A stretch of DNA of 64,000 nt from Paenibacillus tianjinensis (lineage in GTDB: Bacteria > Bacillota > Bacilli > Paenibacillales > Paenibacillaceae), in contig NZ_CP070969.1 in assembly GCF_017086365.1 (NCBI RefSeq), forward strand, positions 3,782,001-3,846,000. Reading direction: 5' to 3'. Below the pieces are notes generated by a model that was given only the letters and a program-made list of their open reading frames with translations, had not been told where the DNA came from and searched no databases. Of the stretch, positions 1-9,102 are shown one piece after another (within the stretch, counting starts at the first letter, position 1; each line of letters begins with the position of its first letter). The translations under genes and the position numbers were made by a program.

Positions 1-58
1 TTCCCGAAAGAATAAAAGCAATTCCGCCAAATTTAACAATTCCGATTTTTGATTTCAT
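1..58 (-). CDS. N-terminus of a gene that runs off the left edge
   Basis: An ATG at 58 on the minus strand opens a frame to the window edge that reads MKSKIGIVKFGGIAFILSG. The stretch is a short basic head followed by a hydrophobic segment, which suits a first membrane helix or a signal sequence. It starts 20 bases after the stop of the HAD phosphatase gene on the same strand, so the two could be cotranscribed. The upstream Shine-Dalgarno is weak. Nineteen residues are too few to name a family. Confidence 0.45.
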   Translation of the reverse strand, partial: MKSKIGIVKFGGIAFILSG

Positions 59-78
59 GGTTTCAGCTCGATTCCGGG

Positions 79-699
79 TTAGTTAAACAACTCTACAAGA
101 TCCTTTAAACGATTAATCGTATAATCCGGTCGGCTGACCGTCCCGAATCCATAGCTTGCAAAGACGAAAGGAATTCCGGCAAACGCAGCCGCCTTCTGAT
201 CCCCTTCCGTATCCCCCACATAAACCGGGTTCGCTAAATTGTTTCTTTGCATGATCAGCTTAATATTCTCCCCCTTGGAAAGCCCGGTTCTACCCGGATT
301 CTCATAATCTGTGAAATACTTATCCAATTTATGATACTTATAAAAAGCTTCAATATATCCTGCCTGGCAATTGCTTACGATGAATAGCTTGTATTTAGTG
401 GATAACGCCTGGAGCACGGCCTCCAGCTCTTCATATAACATTCCGCCTTGCTCGGCAAGGTACTGGCACTCCATGGCACAACATTCACTTAAAATCTTTT
501 CTTGAATGTGCTCCTCTAGATTAGGGAACAGTTTTCTGCCAACCTCTGCAACTTGGAGGCCCATTATTCCTTTCAAATCATCCTTAGTGATTTCATTGCC
601 GATCTCAGTGTAACTGCTTAATACTGAATTCCAGCCCACCACTACTACTTCCGTAGAATCCCAGAGGGTTCCATCCAAATCAAATATAATGCTATCCAT
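79..699 (-). CDS. HAD-superfamily hydrolase (phosphoglycolate-phosphatase-like)
   Basis: This 206-residue protein is a HAD subfamily IA phosphatase. Motif I is FDLDGT, with the nucleophile Asp7 and the acid/base Asp9. Motif II is the VSNCQ serine, motif III is the lysine in GLSKGEN, and motif IV is YVGDTEGD. A helical cap lies between motifs I and II at about residues 15-90. The start at 699 is chosen because GGCGGGG precedes it and motif I then falls at the very N-terminus; an in-frame start at 756 only adds a tail. The family dephosphorylates small sugar or glycolate phosphates in the cytosol, but the substrate cannot be read from sequence. The gene is transcribed away from the lipoprotein gene at 808. 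Confidence 0.88.
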   Translation of the reverse strand: MDSIIFDLDGTLWDSTEVVVVGWNSVLSSYTEIGNEITKDDLKGIMGLQVAEVGRKLFPNLEEHIQEKILSECCAMECQYLAEQGGMLYEELEAVLQALSTKYKLFIVSNCQAGYIEAFYKYHKLDKYFTDYENPGRTGLSKGENIKLIMQRNNLANPVYVGDTEGDQKAAAFAGIPFVFASYGFGTVSRPDYTINRLKDLVELFN

Positions 700-807
700 G
701 CAAGCCCCGCCTTTGGTTAGTAAAATATTTATCGCTTTGAATCCTGTTTCACACATATGATATCATTTCCAGCCTTCCTTTTGCAGTGCTGGTATAATTG
801 GGGGGAT

Positions 808-1626
808 ATGCAACTTACACAGAAAGGGTTGAGTCCAATCCGAACTACAATGCAGGCAGCGGGCGCGATTCTTTCGCTTAGCTTGCTGCTAGGCTGCAGC
901 AGTCAAAAGTCATCCATCCCTGTTGCTGCAACCTTTGAAGCAGCTCCGTCAACTTCACCAGCTTCAACTCCTTCTGTTTCATCTGCCGCGACGGACCCGG
1001 AACAGCTTCCAGCAAATACAGGAGGTATCACCAGCCAATTTCCACTGGAGGGTCTGGCCGGTTCAGTGATTCTAGATTCTGTTAATGATGCTCAGACGAT
1101 TCGGGCGAGAACAGCAGCGGGGCAAGGCGAACTGCTGATGATCTCCAGCGGTCCTGAAGAGCGGGGACATCTGAATGTATCCAGCAATTACGGTCTGGAA
1201 GGTGAGCAGACTTATCAGGCAGATTACTCCATCGTGTACCGGAAAGGAAACCAAGATCTGGAATTGTCCAAGCTGCCTGCTTTTTTATTCGTGCAGCCGA
1301 CAGACTGTATTTTGGATTTTGCAATGGTAAGCTTTAAAGAGGCAGATATGTACCTGCTAACTCCCCAGTACAAGTCCGGACATGGACTAGTCGGGTATGC
1401 CTTTGCTATCGACAAACGGAGCGGGGAGGCCTTTCCGCTATCCTTCGTACAGGACGGTATCGTACAAGATACGCTTGTCTACGCCGAACTGCAGCCGGCA
1501 CCAGTCAACGATCATGAACAGTTGGTCGTATTCTCTCCGGTTGGTGCTGGGGGCGAACCGGAACTGGAGCCAAGGGTATACACATTGGATCTGGTAAACC
1601 ATCAATTTGTCGCCCGCAAAATCTAA
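808..1626 (+). CDS. Putative lipoprotein of unknown function
   Basis: The product is about 272 residues. It begins with a basic N-region, then a hydrophobic run ending in LLLGC, which is a signal peptidase II lipobox with the lipid-modified Cys at about residue 30. A Ser/Thr/Pro/Ala-rich linker of about 45 residues follows, as expected for a lipoprotein that holds its folded domain away from the membrane. I do not recognise the C-terminal domain of about 190 residues. The start at 808 follows GGGGG; an internal ATG at 850 would still leave a complete but short signal peptide. A TATAAT at 793-798 lies close to the start, but no convincing -35 goes with it. The gene converges on the ABC-F gene. 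Confidence 0.75.
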   Translation: MQLTQKGLSPIRTTMQAAGAILSLSLLLGCSSQKSSIPVAATFEAAPSTSPASTPSVSSAATDPEQLPANTGGITSQFPLEGLAGSVILDSVNDAQTIRARTAAGQGELLMISSGPEERGHLNVSSNYGLEGEQTYQADYSIVYRKGNQDLELSKLPAFLFVQPTDCILDFAMVSFKEADMYLLTPQYKSGHGLVGYAFAIDKRSGEAFPLSFVQDGIVQDTLVYAELQPAPVNDHEQLVVFSPVGAGGEPELEPRVYTLDLVNHQFVARKI

Positions 1627-1679
1627 ATCGGAAGGCCGTTAAATGGGTCCAACGCATCTCTCGAATCTGCCAAACATAC

Positions 1680-1705
1680 AAAAAGGCTGCCTCAAAGAGG
1701 CAGCC
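1680..1705 (-). terminator. Rho-independent terminator of the ABC-F gene
   Basis: On the minus strand a perfect 9-bp stem GGCTGCCTC/GAGGCAGCC with a 3-nt loop is followed by a run of five T. It lies just after the stop of the ABC-F gene at 1719. Confidence 0.88.
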
Positions 1706-1718
1706 CGGTTATAGCGGT

Positions 1719-3275
1719 TTAGAATACTTTCGTGGTCCACGATTCGCAGTTCCAAGTATCGGTTACGATATCACGGTAAAATTCAGGTTCATGGGAGATC
1801 AGCAGAATGCTGCCCTTATATGCTTTGAGGGCTCGCTGCAGCTCTTCTTTGGCGTCTACATCAAGGTGGTTCGTCGGCTCATCCAGTACGAGCAGATTCG
1901 TCTCACGGTTGATCAGCTTGCAGAGGCGGACTTTGGCTTTTTCGCCACCGCTTAACACTGCGATCTTGCTCTCGATATGCTTCGTCGTCAGACCGCATTT
2001 CGCAAGCGCTGCGCGGATCTCGAACTGCGTGAAGGATGGGAACTCACTCCAGATCTCTTCGATACAGGTATTGTAATTGGCATCCTTAATTTCCTGCTCG
2101 AAATAGCCGATTTCCAGCAGATCTCCGAGTCTGGCTGAACCGGAAATTGCCGGAATCTGTCCGAGAATGCTGCGCAGCAGTGTGGTTTTACCGATACCGT
2201 TTGCACCGACTAGAGCGATTTTTTGGCCGCGTTCCATACTCAGATCCAGGGGTCTGGATAATGGAGAGTCATAGCCGATGACGAGGTCTTTGGTCTCAAA
2301 TACCACTTTACCGGAGGTACGTGCAGGCTTGAAGTTGAACTGCGGCTTCGGTTTTTCCTTGGCGAGCTCGATCACTTCCATCTTGTCGAGCTTCTTCTGC
2401 CGGGACATGGCCATATTGCGCGTTGCCACACTGGCTTTGTTACGGGCCACGAAATCTTTCAGATCCGAAATTTCCTGCTGCTGGCGTTTAAAAGCAGATT
2501 CAAGCTGCTGTTTCTTCGCCTCATACACCTGCTGGAAGTAGTCATAATCGCCCACATACCGCGACAGTGACTGATTCTCCATGTGATAGATCAGGTTGAT
2601 GACACTGTTAAGAAACGGAATATCGTGCGAGATCAGGATGAAGGCATTCTCATATTCCTGCAGATAGCGCTTCAGCCAGACGATGTGCTGCTCGTCCAGA
2701 TAGTTCGTAGGCTCATCCAGCAGCAGAATGTCGGGTTTCTCCAGCAGCAGTTTAGCCAATAGTACCTTGGTCCGCTGTCCGCCGCTGAGATCATGAACAT
2801 CCTTATCCAGACCAATGTCTGTTAGTCCCAGCCCGCGGGCGGTTTCATCGATTTTGGCGTCGATCATGTAGAAATCCTGGTTCGTCAGTGTGTCCTGAAT
2901 CGTACCGACATCCTCCAGCAGCTGCTCCAGCTCCTCCGGAGTGACATCGCCCATTCTGCCGTACATGTCATTCATCTCTTGTTCCATATCGAACAGATAT
3001 TGAAATGCCCCGCGGAGCACATCCCGGATCGACTGTCCCTTAGTCAGCACAGCATGCTGGTCCAGATAGCCTACCCGCATACGTTTGGCCCATTCAATCT
3101 TACCTTCGTCAGGCTGAAGCTTGGACGTGATGATATTCATGAAGGTAGATTTCCCTTCACCGTTGGCACCGATCAGACCAATATGTTCACCCTTCAGCAG
3201 GCGGAAAGATACATCAGTGAAAATAGCACGGTCACCAAAGCCGTGACTAAGCTTCTCTACATTTAATATGCTCAT
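1719..3275 (-). CDS. yfmM: ABC-F family ATP-binding protein, YfmM-like
   Basis: This 518-residue protein has two nucleotide-binding domains and no membrane segment. The first Walker A, GANGEGKST, is at about 36-44, followed by LSGGQ and LLLDEPTNYLD. A charged linker of about 80 residues comes next, then a second Walker A GANGIGKTT, LSGGE and LVLDEPTNHLD. This is the ABC-F layout of soluble ATPases that act on the ribosome. Length and sequence match my memory of Bacillus subtilis YfmM closely. Known ABC-F proteins act in translation or antibiotic protection; nothing here shows a resistance role. The start at 3275 has AAAGGTG upstream, and the open frame extending to 3413 lacks a ribosome site. 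Confidence 0.9.
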   Translation of the reverse strand: MSILNVEKLSHGFGDRAIFTDVSFRLLKGEHIGLIGANGEGKSTFMNIITSKLQPDEGKIEWAKRMRVGYLDQHAVLTKGQSIRDVLRGAFQYLFDMEQEMNDMYGRMGDVTPEELEQLLEDVGTIQDTLTNQDFYMIDAKIDETARGLGLTDIGLDKDVHDLSGGQRTKVLLAKLLLEKPDILLLDEPTNYLDEQHIVWLKRYLQEYENAFILISHDIPFLNSVINLIYHMENQSLSRYVGDYDYFQQVYEAKKQQLESAFKRQQQEISDLKDFVARNKASVATRNMAMSRQKKLDKMEVIELAKEKPKPQFNFKPARTSGKVVFETKDLVIGYDSPLSRPLDLSMERGQKIALVGANGIGKTTLLRSILGQIPAISGSARLGDLLEIGYFEQEIKDANYNTCIEEIWSEFPSFTQFEIRAALAKCGLTTKHIESKIAVLSGGEKAKVRLCKLINRETNLLVLDEPTNHLDVDAKEELQRALKAYKGSILLISHEPEFYRDIVTDTWNCESWTTKVF

Positions 3276-3415
3276 GAATTTAACACCTTTTCCTTTACAA
3301 AGTATACTCGTCATATTATAAAGGTTTTGGCTCCGCAACTCCATACAGATTACAAAAGAAATGATGTTTTTTCTTTCAGCTGCAGACCAGGCTATTGCCT
3401 GAGCAAAAAACACAC

Positions 3416-3443
3416 AAAAAACTGCCGGAAATTTCCCGGCAGT
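3416..3443 (-). terminator. Rho-independent terminator
   Basis: The minus strand carries the hairpin ACTGCCGGGAAATTTCCGGCAGT followed by six T. It would end transcription from the reductase gene (3562-4596) and the small remnant at 3462 before the ABC-F promoter. Confidence 0.8.
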
Positions 3444-3461
3444 TCTCTAATCCAATCACAG

Positions 3462-3527
3462 TCAAACTTGTGCCAACACATCATTCAGTGCTTCTGCCAT
3501 GGTCGGATGCGTAAAGATCACTCTCAT
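3462..3527 (-). pseudogene. C-terminal remnant of a pyridine-nucleotide-disulfide oxidoreductase
   Basis: A 21-codon frame with an ATG after AGGGGGAG reads RVIFTHPTMAEALNDVLAQV. The pattern FTHPTMAEALND is the conserved C-terminal signature of the dimerisation domain in dihydrolipoamide dehydrogenase, mercuric reductase and related flavoproteins, where the His-Pro pair completes the active site. Nothing of the FAD or NAD domains is present; the reductase gene at 3562 starts its 3' end just upstream. I read it as what is left after a deletion. It could still be translated as a small peptide because it has a good ribosome site. Confidence 0.65.
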
Positions 3528-3561
3528 CAGTACTCCCCCTCTTTTATTGTACGAAGATGGT

Positions 3562-4596
3562 TTATTCGAAGCGTTCCAGCACCACTTTGCCAACGGTACG
3601 GCCCGATTCCAGCATAGCATGTGCCTTACGCAGGTTCGCCGCATTGATCGGTTCCAGCTTGTCGGTCGTCGTTGTGCGAATTGCACCTTCGTCAACGAGC
3701 CGTGCGATCTCATTCAGCAGCTTATGCTGCTCAATCATATCTGGAGTCCCGAACATGGAACGGGTGAACATAAGCTCCCAGACAAACGTGACGCTTTTGT
3801 CCTTGAGCAGGGTCAGATTGAGCAGTTCATCCGTCTCGACAATCGAGCAGATTTTCCCTTGCGGGGCGATAGCCGCGGCCATACTCTTCCAGTGCTTCTC
3901 CGTACTGTTCAGGCAAAAGATATAATCCACCTGGGCAAATCCGGCAGCCTGCAGCTGTGGCAGAAACTCCTCATAATGATTGATCACATGATCTGCTCCC
4001 AATCCCTTCGCCCATTGGGCTGATTCCGGACGGGATGCCGTACCGATAACGGTCAGTCCTGCATGCTTAGCAAGCTGAATGGCGATTGAACCGACACCGC
4101 CTGCTGCTCCGATGATCAGAAGCGTTTTGGCGGCATTATTAGCCTTGCCCGTGGAAATCCCCAGCCGGTCAAACAACCCTTCCCACGCCGTGATCGACGT
4201 TAATGGAAGTGCAGCAGCCTCAGCATACGACAGTGTCGCCGGTTTCGAACCGACGATCCGCTCATCCACCAGATGATACTCACTGTTTCCACCCGCACGC
4301 TTAATGCTGCCTGCATAGTAGACCTCGTCACCAGGACGGAATAATGTGCAATCCTCTCCGACCTGTTCTACCACACCTGCAACGTCCCAACCGAGCACCC
4401 TTGGGGCTTCCTCTACCCGGCTTTTTGGGGAGCGTACTTTGACATCTACCGGATTTACAGATATCGCTTTAACATTTACCAGAATGTCTTTGCCTGTTGG
4501 GACCGGCTTCTCCAGCTCCACATCAATCAGGCTCTCTGCATCATCGATCGGCAAGTATTTGATTAAGCCTACTGCTTTCATTGTTTCTTTGGTCAT
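3562..4596 (-). CDS. Zinc-type alcohol dehydrogenase-like / quinone reductase
   Basis: This 344-residue medium-chain dehydrogenase/reductase has an N-terminal GroES-like domain (VNPVDVKVR, GWDVAGVVEQVG) and a Rossmann domain with the NADPH-binding GAAGGVGSIAIQLAK at about 160-175. The catalytic zinc ligands of true alcohol dehydrogenases are not evident, so it fits the zeta-crystallin/quinone-reductase branch, which reduces quinones or unsaturated carbonyls with NADPH. Staphylococcal and bacillary relatives are often called zinc-type alcohol dehydrogenase-like proteins. AAGGAG precedes the ATG at 4596. Such genes are often controlled by HxlR or MarR regulators that sense electrophiles, and a possible operator lies upstream at 4701. 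Confidence 0.88.
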   Translation of the reverse strand: MTKETMKAVGLIKYLPIDDAESLIDVELEKPVPTGKDILVNVKAISVNPVDVKVRSPKSRVEEAPRVLGWDVAGVVEQVGEDCTLFRPGDEVYYAGSIKRAGGNSEYHLVDERIVGSKPATLSYAEAAALPLTSITAWEGLFDRLGISTGKANNAAKTLLIIGAAGGVGSIAIQLAKHAGLTVIGTASRPESAQWAKGLGADHVINHYEEFLPQLQAAGFAQVDYIFCLNSTEKHWKSMAAAIAPQGKICSIVETDELLNLTLLKDKSVTFVWELMFTRSMFGTPDMIEQHKLLNEIARLVDEGAIRTTTTDKLEPINAANLRKAHAMLESGRTVGKVVLERFE

Positions 4597-4700
4597 GGGT
4601 TCGCATCTCCTTATCGTAACTGTGATGTCCTTATAAATAGTTAGTACAGTAAGTATAGTTTATACATGCACTTCCGTTAAGAACGCACATTAATGTGAGA

Positions 4701-4720
4701 TAGTATCATTTTGTATACTA
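4701..4720. promoter_or_regulatory. Operator-like palindrome TAGTAT-N8-ATACTA
   Basis: A perfect inverted repeat with 6-bp arms lies between the divergent reductase and LTA-synthase-like genes, about 105 bp upstream of the reductase start. It resembles in style the short TACTA-type operators of HxlR/YodB regulators that control quinone and aldehyde reductases. A second weak TATACT-rich stretch lies at 4640-4665. The assignment is inference. Confidence 0.35.
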
Positions 4721-4820
4721 AACAAAGAAACAGACATCCGCCTGGTTTTGGGTATCTCTCTGATTTTTTTAGATGTTTTTTACATATGAATTTTCATCAA
4801 TTTCGGGTAATCTTATGTAG

Positions 4821-4850
4821 TTGATTTTGAAAGCCCCGGTGTAATAGAAT
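4821..4850 (+). promoter_or_regulatory. Possible promoter of the LTA-synthase-like gene
   Basis: TTGATT at 4821-4826 and TAGAAT at 4845-4850 with an 18-nt spacer form a SigA-like promoter 35 bases before the start codon. The match is moderate. Confidence 0.4.
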
Positions 4851-4884
4851 GAATGAATTAAATAGAAAAGGATGCGCATAACCC

Positions 4885-6750
4885 ATGCGATTGAAGGAAC
4901 CGCGTACACTCAGTAAGAGATCCATACTATTTTTCTCCATTATCATGCTTGCAAAAAGCTATTTTGCCTGGTACTACTTGTTCGAAGACGGCCCGACCTG
5001 GAGTACATTGTTCAAAGAACTCCCCTTTGTCCTTATCATATTCTGTCTGATCGAGTGGTTCGCCACGAAACGGAAGATTGCTATCTACATGCTGGTTAAT
5101 CTGTTAATTACCGTTCTATTCTTTTCACTAATAGTCTACCATAATCACTTCGGGATAATTGCCACTTCACAGGTGATCGGTCAGGCAAAACAGGTGGGAG
5201 CGGTCAAAAAGAGTATATTTGCGGTCATACATCCGCAGTATATGCTGATTTTCCTGGATATCATTATTATCAGCCTCATTATGCTAAGCCGGAAGAAAGC
5301 GCTGGCCTGGAAGAAAGCCATGTCGCGCCAGAGCAACCGCAAGGTAGTCGCAGTATTGTTCTGTATCTCCCTGGTAATCTGCATGATGAATATCTTCCCC
5401 AACAAAGCCAGTATGAATGAGACAGTCCAAGCTGAGCAAATGGGGATTCTGAATTATGAAGCCTACGCCCTGCTTGCGGATCAGGAGGAGGAGGTCATTG
5501 ACAGCGCCCAGATTACTCAATCGGTGATCGATCAGACCAAGGGTATTCAGGCCCAGAATAGTCCTATTCTCTTCGGTGCCGCCAAAGGCAAGAATCTCAT
5601 TATCATTCAGATGGAATCCTTTCAGAACTTCTTAATCCATTTGTCGATAGACGGACACGAAATCACACCGAACATGAATAAGCTGGCGGACAGCAGTATC
5701 TATTTCCCGCGTTTCTTCCAGCAGGTTGGTCAAGGCAACACCTCTGATGCGGAATTTATCGTAAATACTTCCTTTTATGTTCCGCCGGATGGTCCGGCAA
5801 CCGAAATTTATGCTCCCAAAGAGCTGCCAAGCTTACCTAAATTACTGCAGGCTCAAGGCTATGATACCGCAACCTTCCATACGAACGAAGTTGATTTCTG
5901 GAACCGCGGCGAGCTCTATCGGGCACTTGGTTTTAACCGTTATTATGATAAAGCCTTTTTCGGTGAAGACGACACCATTTTTTATGGTTCTTCTGACGAA
6001 GTCCTCTATTCGAAGACCTCATCGGAGCTGGCCCGGATGAATGAACGCAGTGAACCTTTTTATTCCCATGTCATCTCCATGTCTTCCCATAACCCCTTCT
6101 CTATTCCGGAGAACAAATATCAAATGAAGCTGCCGGAGCGATATGAGGGTACCTTTGTTGGCGATTACATTCGTGCCCAGAACTACGCGGATTACGCGCT
6201 GGGACAGTTTATTGCTGAACTCAAAGAGAAAGGCGTCTGGGACGATAGCTTAATCGTTTTGTACGGAGATCACCGCGGACTGCCAATTTTCTCGCTGAAG
6301 GAAGAGGACAACGTTCTTTTGGAAGAAATTCTGGGTCATGAATACAACGAGCGGGATCTGATTAATATTCCCTTAATAATCTCCTCTGCCGGAATTCCGG
6401 TTCCAAGCGTACAGAATCAATTAGGCGGACAGGTGGATATTTTACCGACAGTAGCGAATTTGCTGGGTGTGCCTGTGGAGAATCATATTCATTTCGGACA
6501 GGATTTATTAAATCAGACGACTTACAATCTGCTGCCTCAGCGTTATTATCTCCCAACAGGATCGTTTGTAAATAACGAAGAGCTGTTCTTATCCGGCAGC
6601 GGGTACGAAGACGGCCAGCATTATACGCTGTCTGGTGACGGCAACAAGCCGCTTCTCTCCACCGAGGATGAGTTCGACCGTGCGCTGAAGCTCCTTCAGC
6701 TCTCCGATAGCTATGTGTCGCAATTACCGGATAGGGAAGTCTTGGAATAA
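4885..6750 (+). CDS. LTA synthase family membrane sulfatase-fold protein
   Basis: The 621-residue protein has five N-terminal membrane helices (about 13-33, 46-59, 65-85, 119-135, 152-170) and then a large extracellular alkaline-phosphatase-fold domain. The metal and catalytic residues of LtaS are present: Glu244 in QMESFQNF, the nucleophile Thr286 in QGNTSDAEF, and Asp462-His463 in YGDHRG. The family transfers glycerol phosphate from phosphatidylglycerol to build lipoteichoic acid, or primes the chain (YvgJ type). Which paralogue this is cannot be decided. The start follows AAAAGGA with slightly long spacing. It is a single-gene unit closed by a strong terminator. Confidence 0.92.
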   Translation: MRLKEPRTLSKRSILFFSIIMLAKSYFAWYYLFEDGPTWSTLFKELPFVLIIFCLIEWFATKRKIAIYMLVNLLITVLFFSLIVYHNHFGIIATSQVIGQAKQVGAVKKSIFAVIHPQYMLIFLDIIIISLIMLSRKKALAWKKAMSRQSNRKVVAVLFCISLVICMMNIFPNKASMNETVQAEQMGILNYEAYALLADQEEEVIDSAQITQSVIDQTKGIQAQNSPILFGAAKGKNLIIIQMESFQNFLIHLSIDGHEITPNMNKLADSSIYFPRFFQQVGQGNTSDAEFIVNTSFYVPPDGPATEIYAPKELPSLPKLLQAQGYDTATFHTNEVDFWNRGELYRALGFNRYYDKAFFGEDDTIFYGSSDEVLYSKTSSELARMNERSEPFYSHVISMSSHNPFSIPENKYQMKLPERYEGTFVGDYIRAQNYADYALGQFIAELKEKGVWDDSLIVLYGDHRGLPIFSLKEEDNVLLEEILGHEYNERDLINIPLIISSAGIPVPSVQNQLGGQVDILPTVANLLGVPVENHIHFGQDLLNQTTYNLLPQRYYLPTGSFVNNEELFLSGSGYEDGQHYTLSGDGNKPLLSTEDEFDRALKLLQLSDSYVSQLPDREVLE

Positions 6751-6789
6751 GGCAATAATTGCTTTCCTTTTGGCAAAAAAGCTGTAATT

Positions 6790-6829
6790 AAAACACGGAG
6801 TGCATAACCATTTGCGCTCCGTGTTTTTT
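6790..6829 (+). terminator. Terminator after the LTA-synthase-like gene
   Basis: A hairpin with AAACACGGAG and CTCCGTGTTT arms around a 16-nt centre is followed by T6 on the plus strand. Flanking A residues on the other side may make it work in both directions. Confidence 0.88.
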
Positions 6830-6890
6830 ATTGCCATCAGCATCCGAGTTTCTCAATAGAAGGACATCACAAAGAATCAGTTCCAAACAC

Positions 6891-6920
6891 AAAAAACAGC
6901 CGGGAGATACCCGGCTGCTC
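6891..6920 (-). terminator. Terminator of the secreted-protein gene
   Basis: On the minus strand GCAGCCGGGTATCTCCCGGCTG folds into a tight hairpin followed by six T, 10 bases after the stop at 6931. Confidence 0.88.
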
Positions 6921-6930
6921 TGAGAGATAT

Positions 6931-8496
6931 TTACTCGACCGGTACGTTCGCAATCGTCACTGACTCTGTGTATTTTGCCGTACTGTTCAATCGCAGACGC
7001 ATACTGGCCGCACCGGTTATGTTCGGGTTGATGGACACGGTTAATGTTTTGGAGGCAACACCACTAGAATCAGCCGTAAGCGAGAAAGCCGAACTGTAGC
7101 CATAGGAAGACGGCCAGGAACCGTCGCTGTTCTTGATCTTCGCAACCTGCGTTCCAGAGCCGTTGTAGATGCCCAAGCTGTAGCCGGAGGTTGTTGAGTT
7201 GGCTGTCAAACCTGACAGGATAACTTTCACCTGGAATTCATATTGATTGGGCAGTGTCGCCTGATGTTCAAATACATATGCCGGGTTAGTGGTAGATGGT
7301 GCAGCTACACCATAAGAACCACTTTTAAACGTAGAGGGGTCATACCATTTGTATCCGGAAGCCGGAGTTGCCCATGGCTCTGCCACCGGCTGGGTGGAGT
7401 TAGCAGGTATTTCCCAACTGGACAGTGTAGTGGCTGTATCCAAGGTAAGCCCGGGTACCGCAGAAAGTGAGGTATAGCTTTCCTTCGTTGCTAACCAGTT
7501 GACCATGTTGAGCAATAGGGTGGCATCATCCTCTTCTGCATAGCCGTCATAGGTGGTTTTGGTACCGCCGGTCTCTTCTTTCTTGTATTTGGGTGAAGCA
7601 TCCTCTACCGACGAGGAATCCCCGATAAATGCTGCTTTGCCTGCGCTTACCTTGGCCACAGCAACAAACGGCCCTTCCGCAACTCCGCCGCCGTTATATA
7701 CACCGGCATCTACTGCGCTCGACCAGGCCGTAGCTGTGGTCGGCACATAGACGATTCCTTTCGCCTTTGCCGGATTGGTAATAGCAAGCGTTGAACCGGC
7801 GTGAACGGCAACTGTGGAAACTCCGCTTGTAATATTAAAAGCCTGGGCCGGGGCCACAATGTTGTTGGCAACAACATCACCTAGCGCGTTGTAGCGGAAT
7901 CTCACGCCAAAGTTAGTCGACAGCCAATCTGAGCTAGCAACGCCAGACATGGCGGACGAAGCCGCTTCCTCCGCAGACATACCAAGTGCAGGACTACTCC
8001 AGGCCCCCCGCCGGTAGCCGTTAAAGACCTCGGAGGCATCCCAACGGTTTTTGTTCCGGTCCGCATTGTAATGATCACTGATAAAGAAAATACTGCCCCC
8101 GGCATTTACATAACTGAGCAGCGCTGCCTGCTCGGATGTTTTGTAAGGAATGTTAGCTTCCGGAATCACAAACACGTCGTAGCCGGACAGATCCGACAAT
8201 GTAATCGCAGTGCTTTTACGCAATTCCTGCACATAATAGCCAGCACCCGCCAAACCGCCCGCAAAATCCGAAAAGGCTCCATCGATGACCCAATCCGCAG
8301 CACCAGCGGTCTGGGCATGCGTATTATCGAACAGAACTTTCTTTCCGTTTGCTGTAGCCGGGGTGATACTCGGAGCCGGATCAGACGGTCCTTCCGCATT
8401 GACCTTCAGGGACGGGATACCTAAAGACGCTGCCAGAACTGCGGCAATGGCCAGGCTCGTCCAGGTTTTGCGCAGACGCGGGAAGCTATGAAGCAT
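6931..8496 (-). CDS. Secreted protein with a GATase-like/DUF4350-type domain
   Basis: The product has about 521 residues. It begins with a signal peptide: basic LRKTW, then a hydrophobic run ending near VNAEG. The region from about 50 to 330 (VLFDNTHAQTAGAADWVID, YDVFVIPEANIPY, GGSIFFISDHYNA) looks like the flavodoxin/glutamine-amidotransferase-like fold seen in exported DUF4350 and ThuA-like proteins. The last 150 residues are Ser/Thr/Gly-rich and probably form a beta-sandwich. I know of no assigned function; carbohydrate or cell-surface work is a guess. The start at 8496 is preferred over 8502 because GGAGGA sits 6 bases before it. Confidence 0.7.
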   Translation of the reverse strand: MLHSFPRLRKTWTSLAIAAVLAASLGIPSLKVNAEGPSDPAPSITPATANGKKVLFDNTHAQTAGAADWVIDGAFSDFAGGLAGAGYYVQELRKSTAITLSDLSGYDVFVIPEANIPYKTSEQAALLSYVNAGGSIFFISDHYNADRNKNRWDASEVFNGYRRGAWSSPALGMSAEEAASSAMSGVASSDWLSTNFGVRFRYNALGDVVANNIVAPAQAFNITSGVSTVAVHAGSTLAITNPAKAKGIVYVPTTATAWSSAVDAGVYNGGGVAEGPFVAVAKVSAGKAAFIGDSSSVEDASPKYKKEETGGTKTTYDGYAEEDDATLLLNMVNWLATKESYTSLSAVPGLTLDTATTLSSWEIPANSTQPVAEPWATPASGYKWYDPSTFKSGSYGVAAPSTTNPAYVFEHQATLPNQYEFQVKVILSGLTANSTTSGYSLGIYNGSGTQVAKIKNSDGSWPSSYGYSSAFSLTADSSGVASKTLTVSINPNITGAASMRLRLNSTAKYTESVTIANVPVE

Positions 8497-8671
8497 TAAC
8501 ATTCCTCCACTCTATTCTTAGGATATGACCAATGGCGGTCGCAACTAGAATAGCATAGAAAAATATAGCAAAGCATATAATTTTACTATTTTTACAATTT
8601 TAATATATATTTGTGAAAGACGCACAATGGATTAACATACTGTTGATCTAAATCGGTCTAAATCTTGGCCT

Positions 8672-9049
8672 TCACTTGGAACTCCGCCAAAAAGTTGAAC
8701 AATCTTTTTTATCCTCAATATTGAATTCGATCATTTCCTTCAGTAAGGAATAATCCACCGGTTTTTCCCAGCGGATGCGCACCAGCTGCTTGGTATGATC
8801 ATAGCCGGCCTGCACAATTTTATCAGAGAAATGATTAATCCCTGCGAGTTCAGGGGCAACCGCCATATGCTGTTTGGCTACGCTAAAGCCAATAATATAT
8901 GTGCCGTGATCGGTAAACATGGGCTGATTCCAGGCAATTTTGGGTGTCAAGCCGGGAAAGGAATCAGCTACCCAAGCCAACACTTCTTCCACGCGTGCCA
9001 GATGTTCCGGATGATCAATCTTCGCTAAATATTCTGCAAAAACTTCCAT
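8672..9049 (-). CDS. fra: YdhG/Fra-like iron chaperone (DUF1801, frataxin-like)
   Basis: This 125-residue protein matches B. subtilis YdhG, called Fra, across its length. The shared segments are the opening [35 protein letters not shown] and the tail [18 protein letters not shown]. In B. subtilis the protein is described as a frataxin-like iron chaperone that supports iron-sulfur cluster and haem assembly; the wider DUF1801 family is less clearly assigned. AAGGAGG precedes the ATG. The gene follows an acetyltransferase gene on the same strand after 53 bases. The region downstream contains a short direct repeat TCTAAATC-GG-TCTAAATC at about 8649-8666 of unknown meaning. Confidence 0.85.
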   Translation of the reverse strand: MEVFAEYLAKIDHPEHLARVEEVLAWVADSFPGLTPKIAWNQPMFTDHGTYIIGFSVAKQHMAVAPELAGINHFSDKIVQAGYDHTKQLVRIRWEKPVDYSLLKEMIEFNIEDKKDCSTFWRSSK

Positions 9050-9102
9050 ATCGTTCCTCCTTAAGAAATACGGTTTTTAAATCCATTTTCTTACTATTCA
9101 GG

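Noticed and set aside
793..798. TATAAT just before the lipoprotein gene
   Set aside because: No acceptable -35 is found at the right distance, and it is too close to the start to leave a normal leader.
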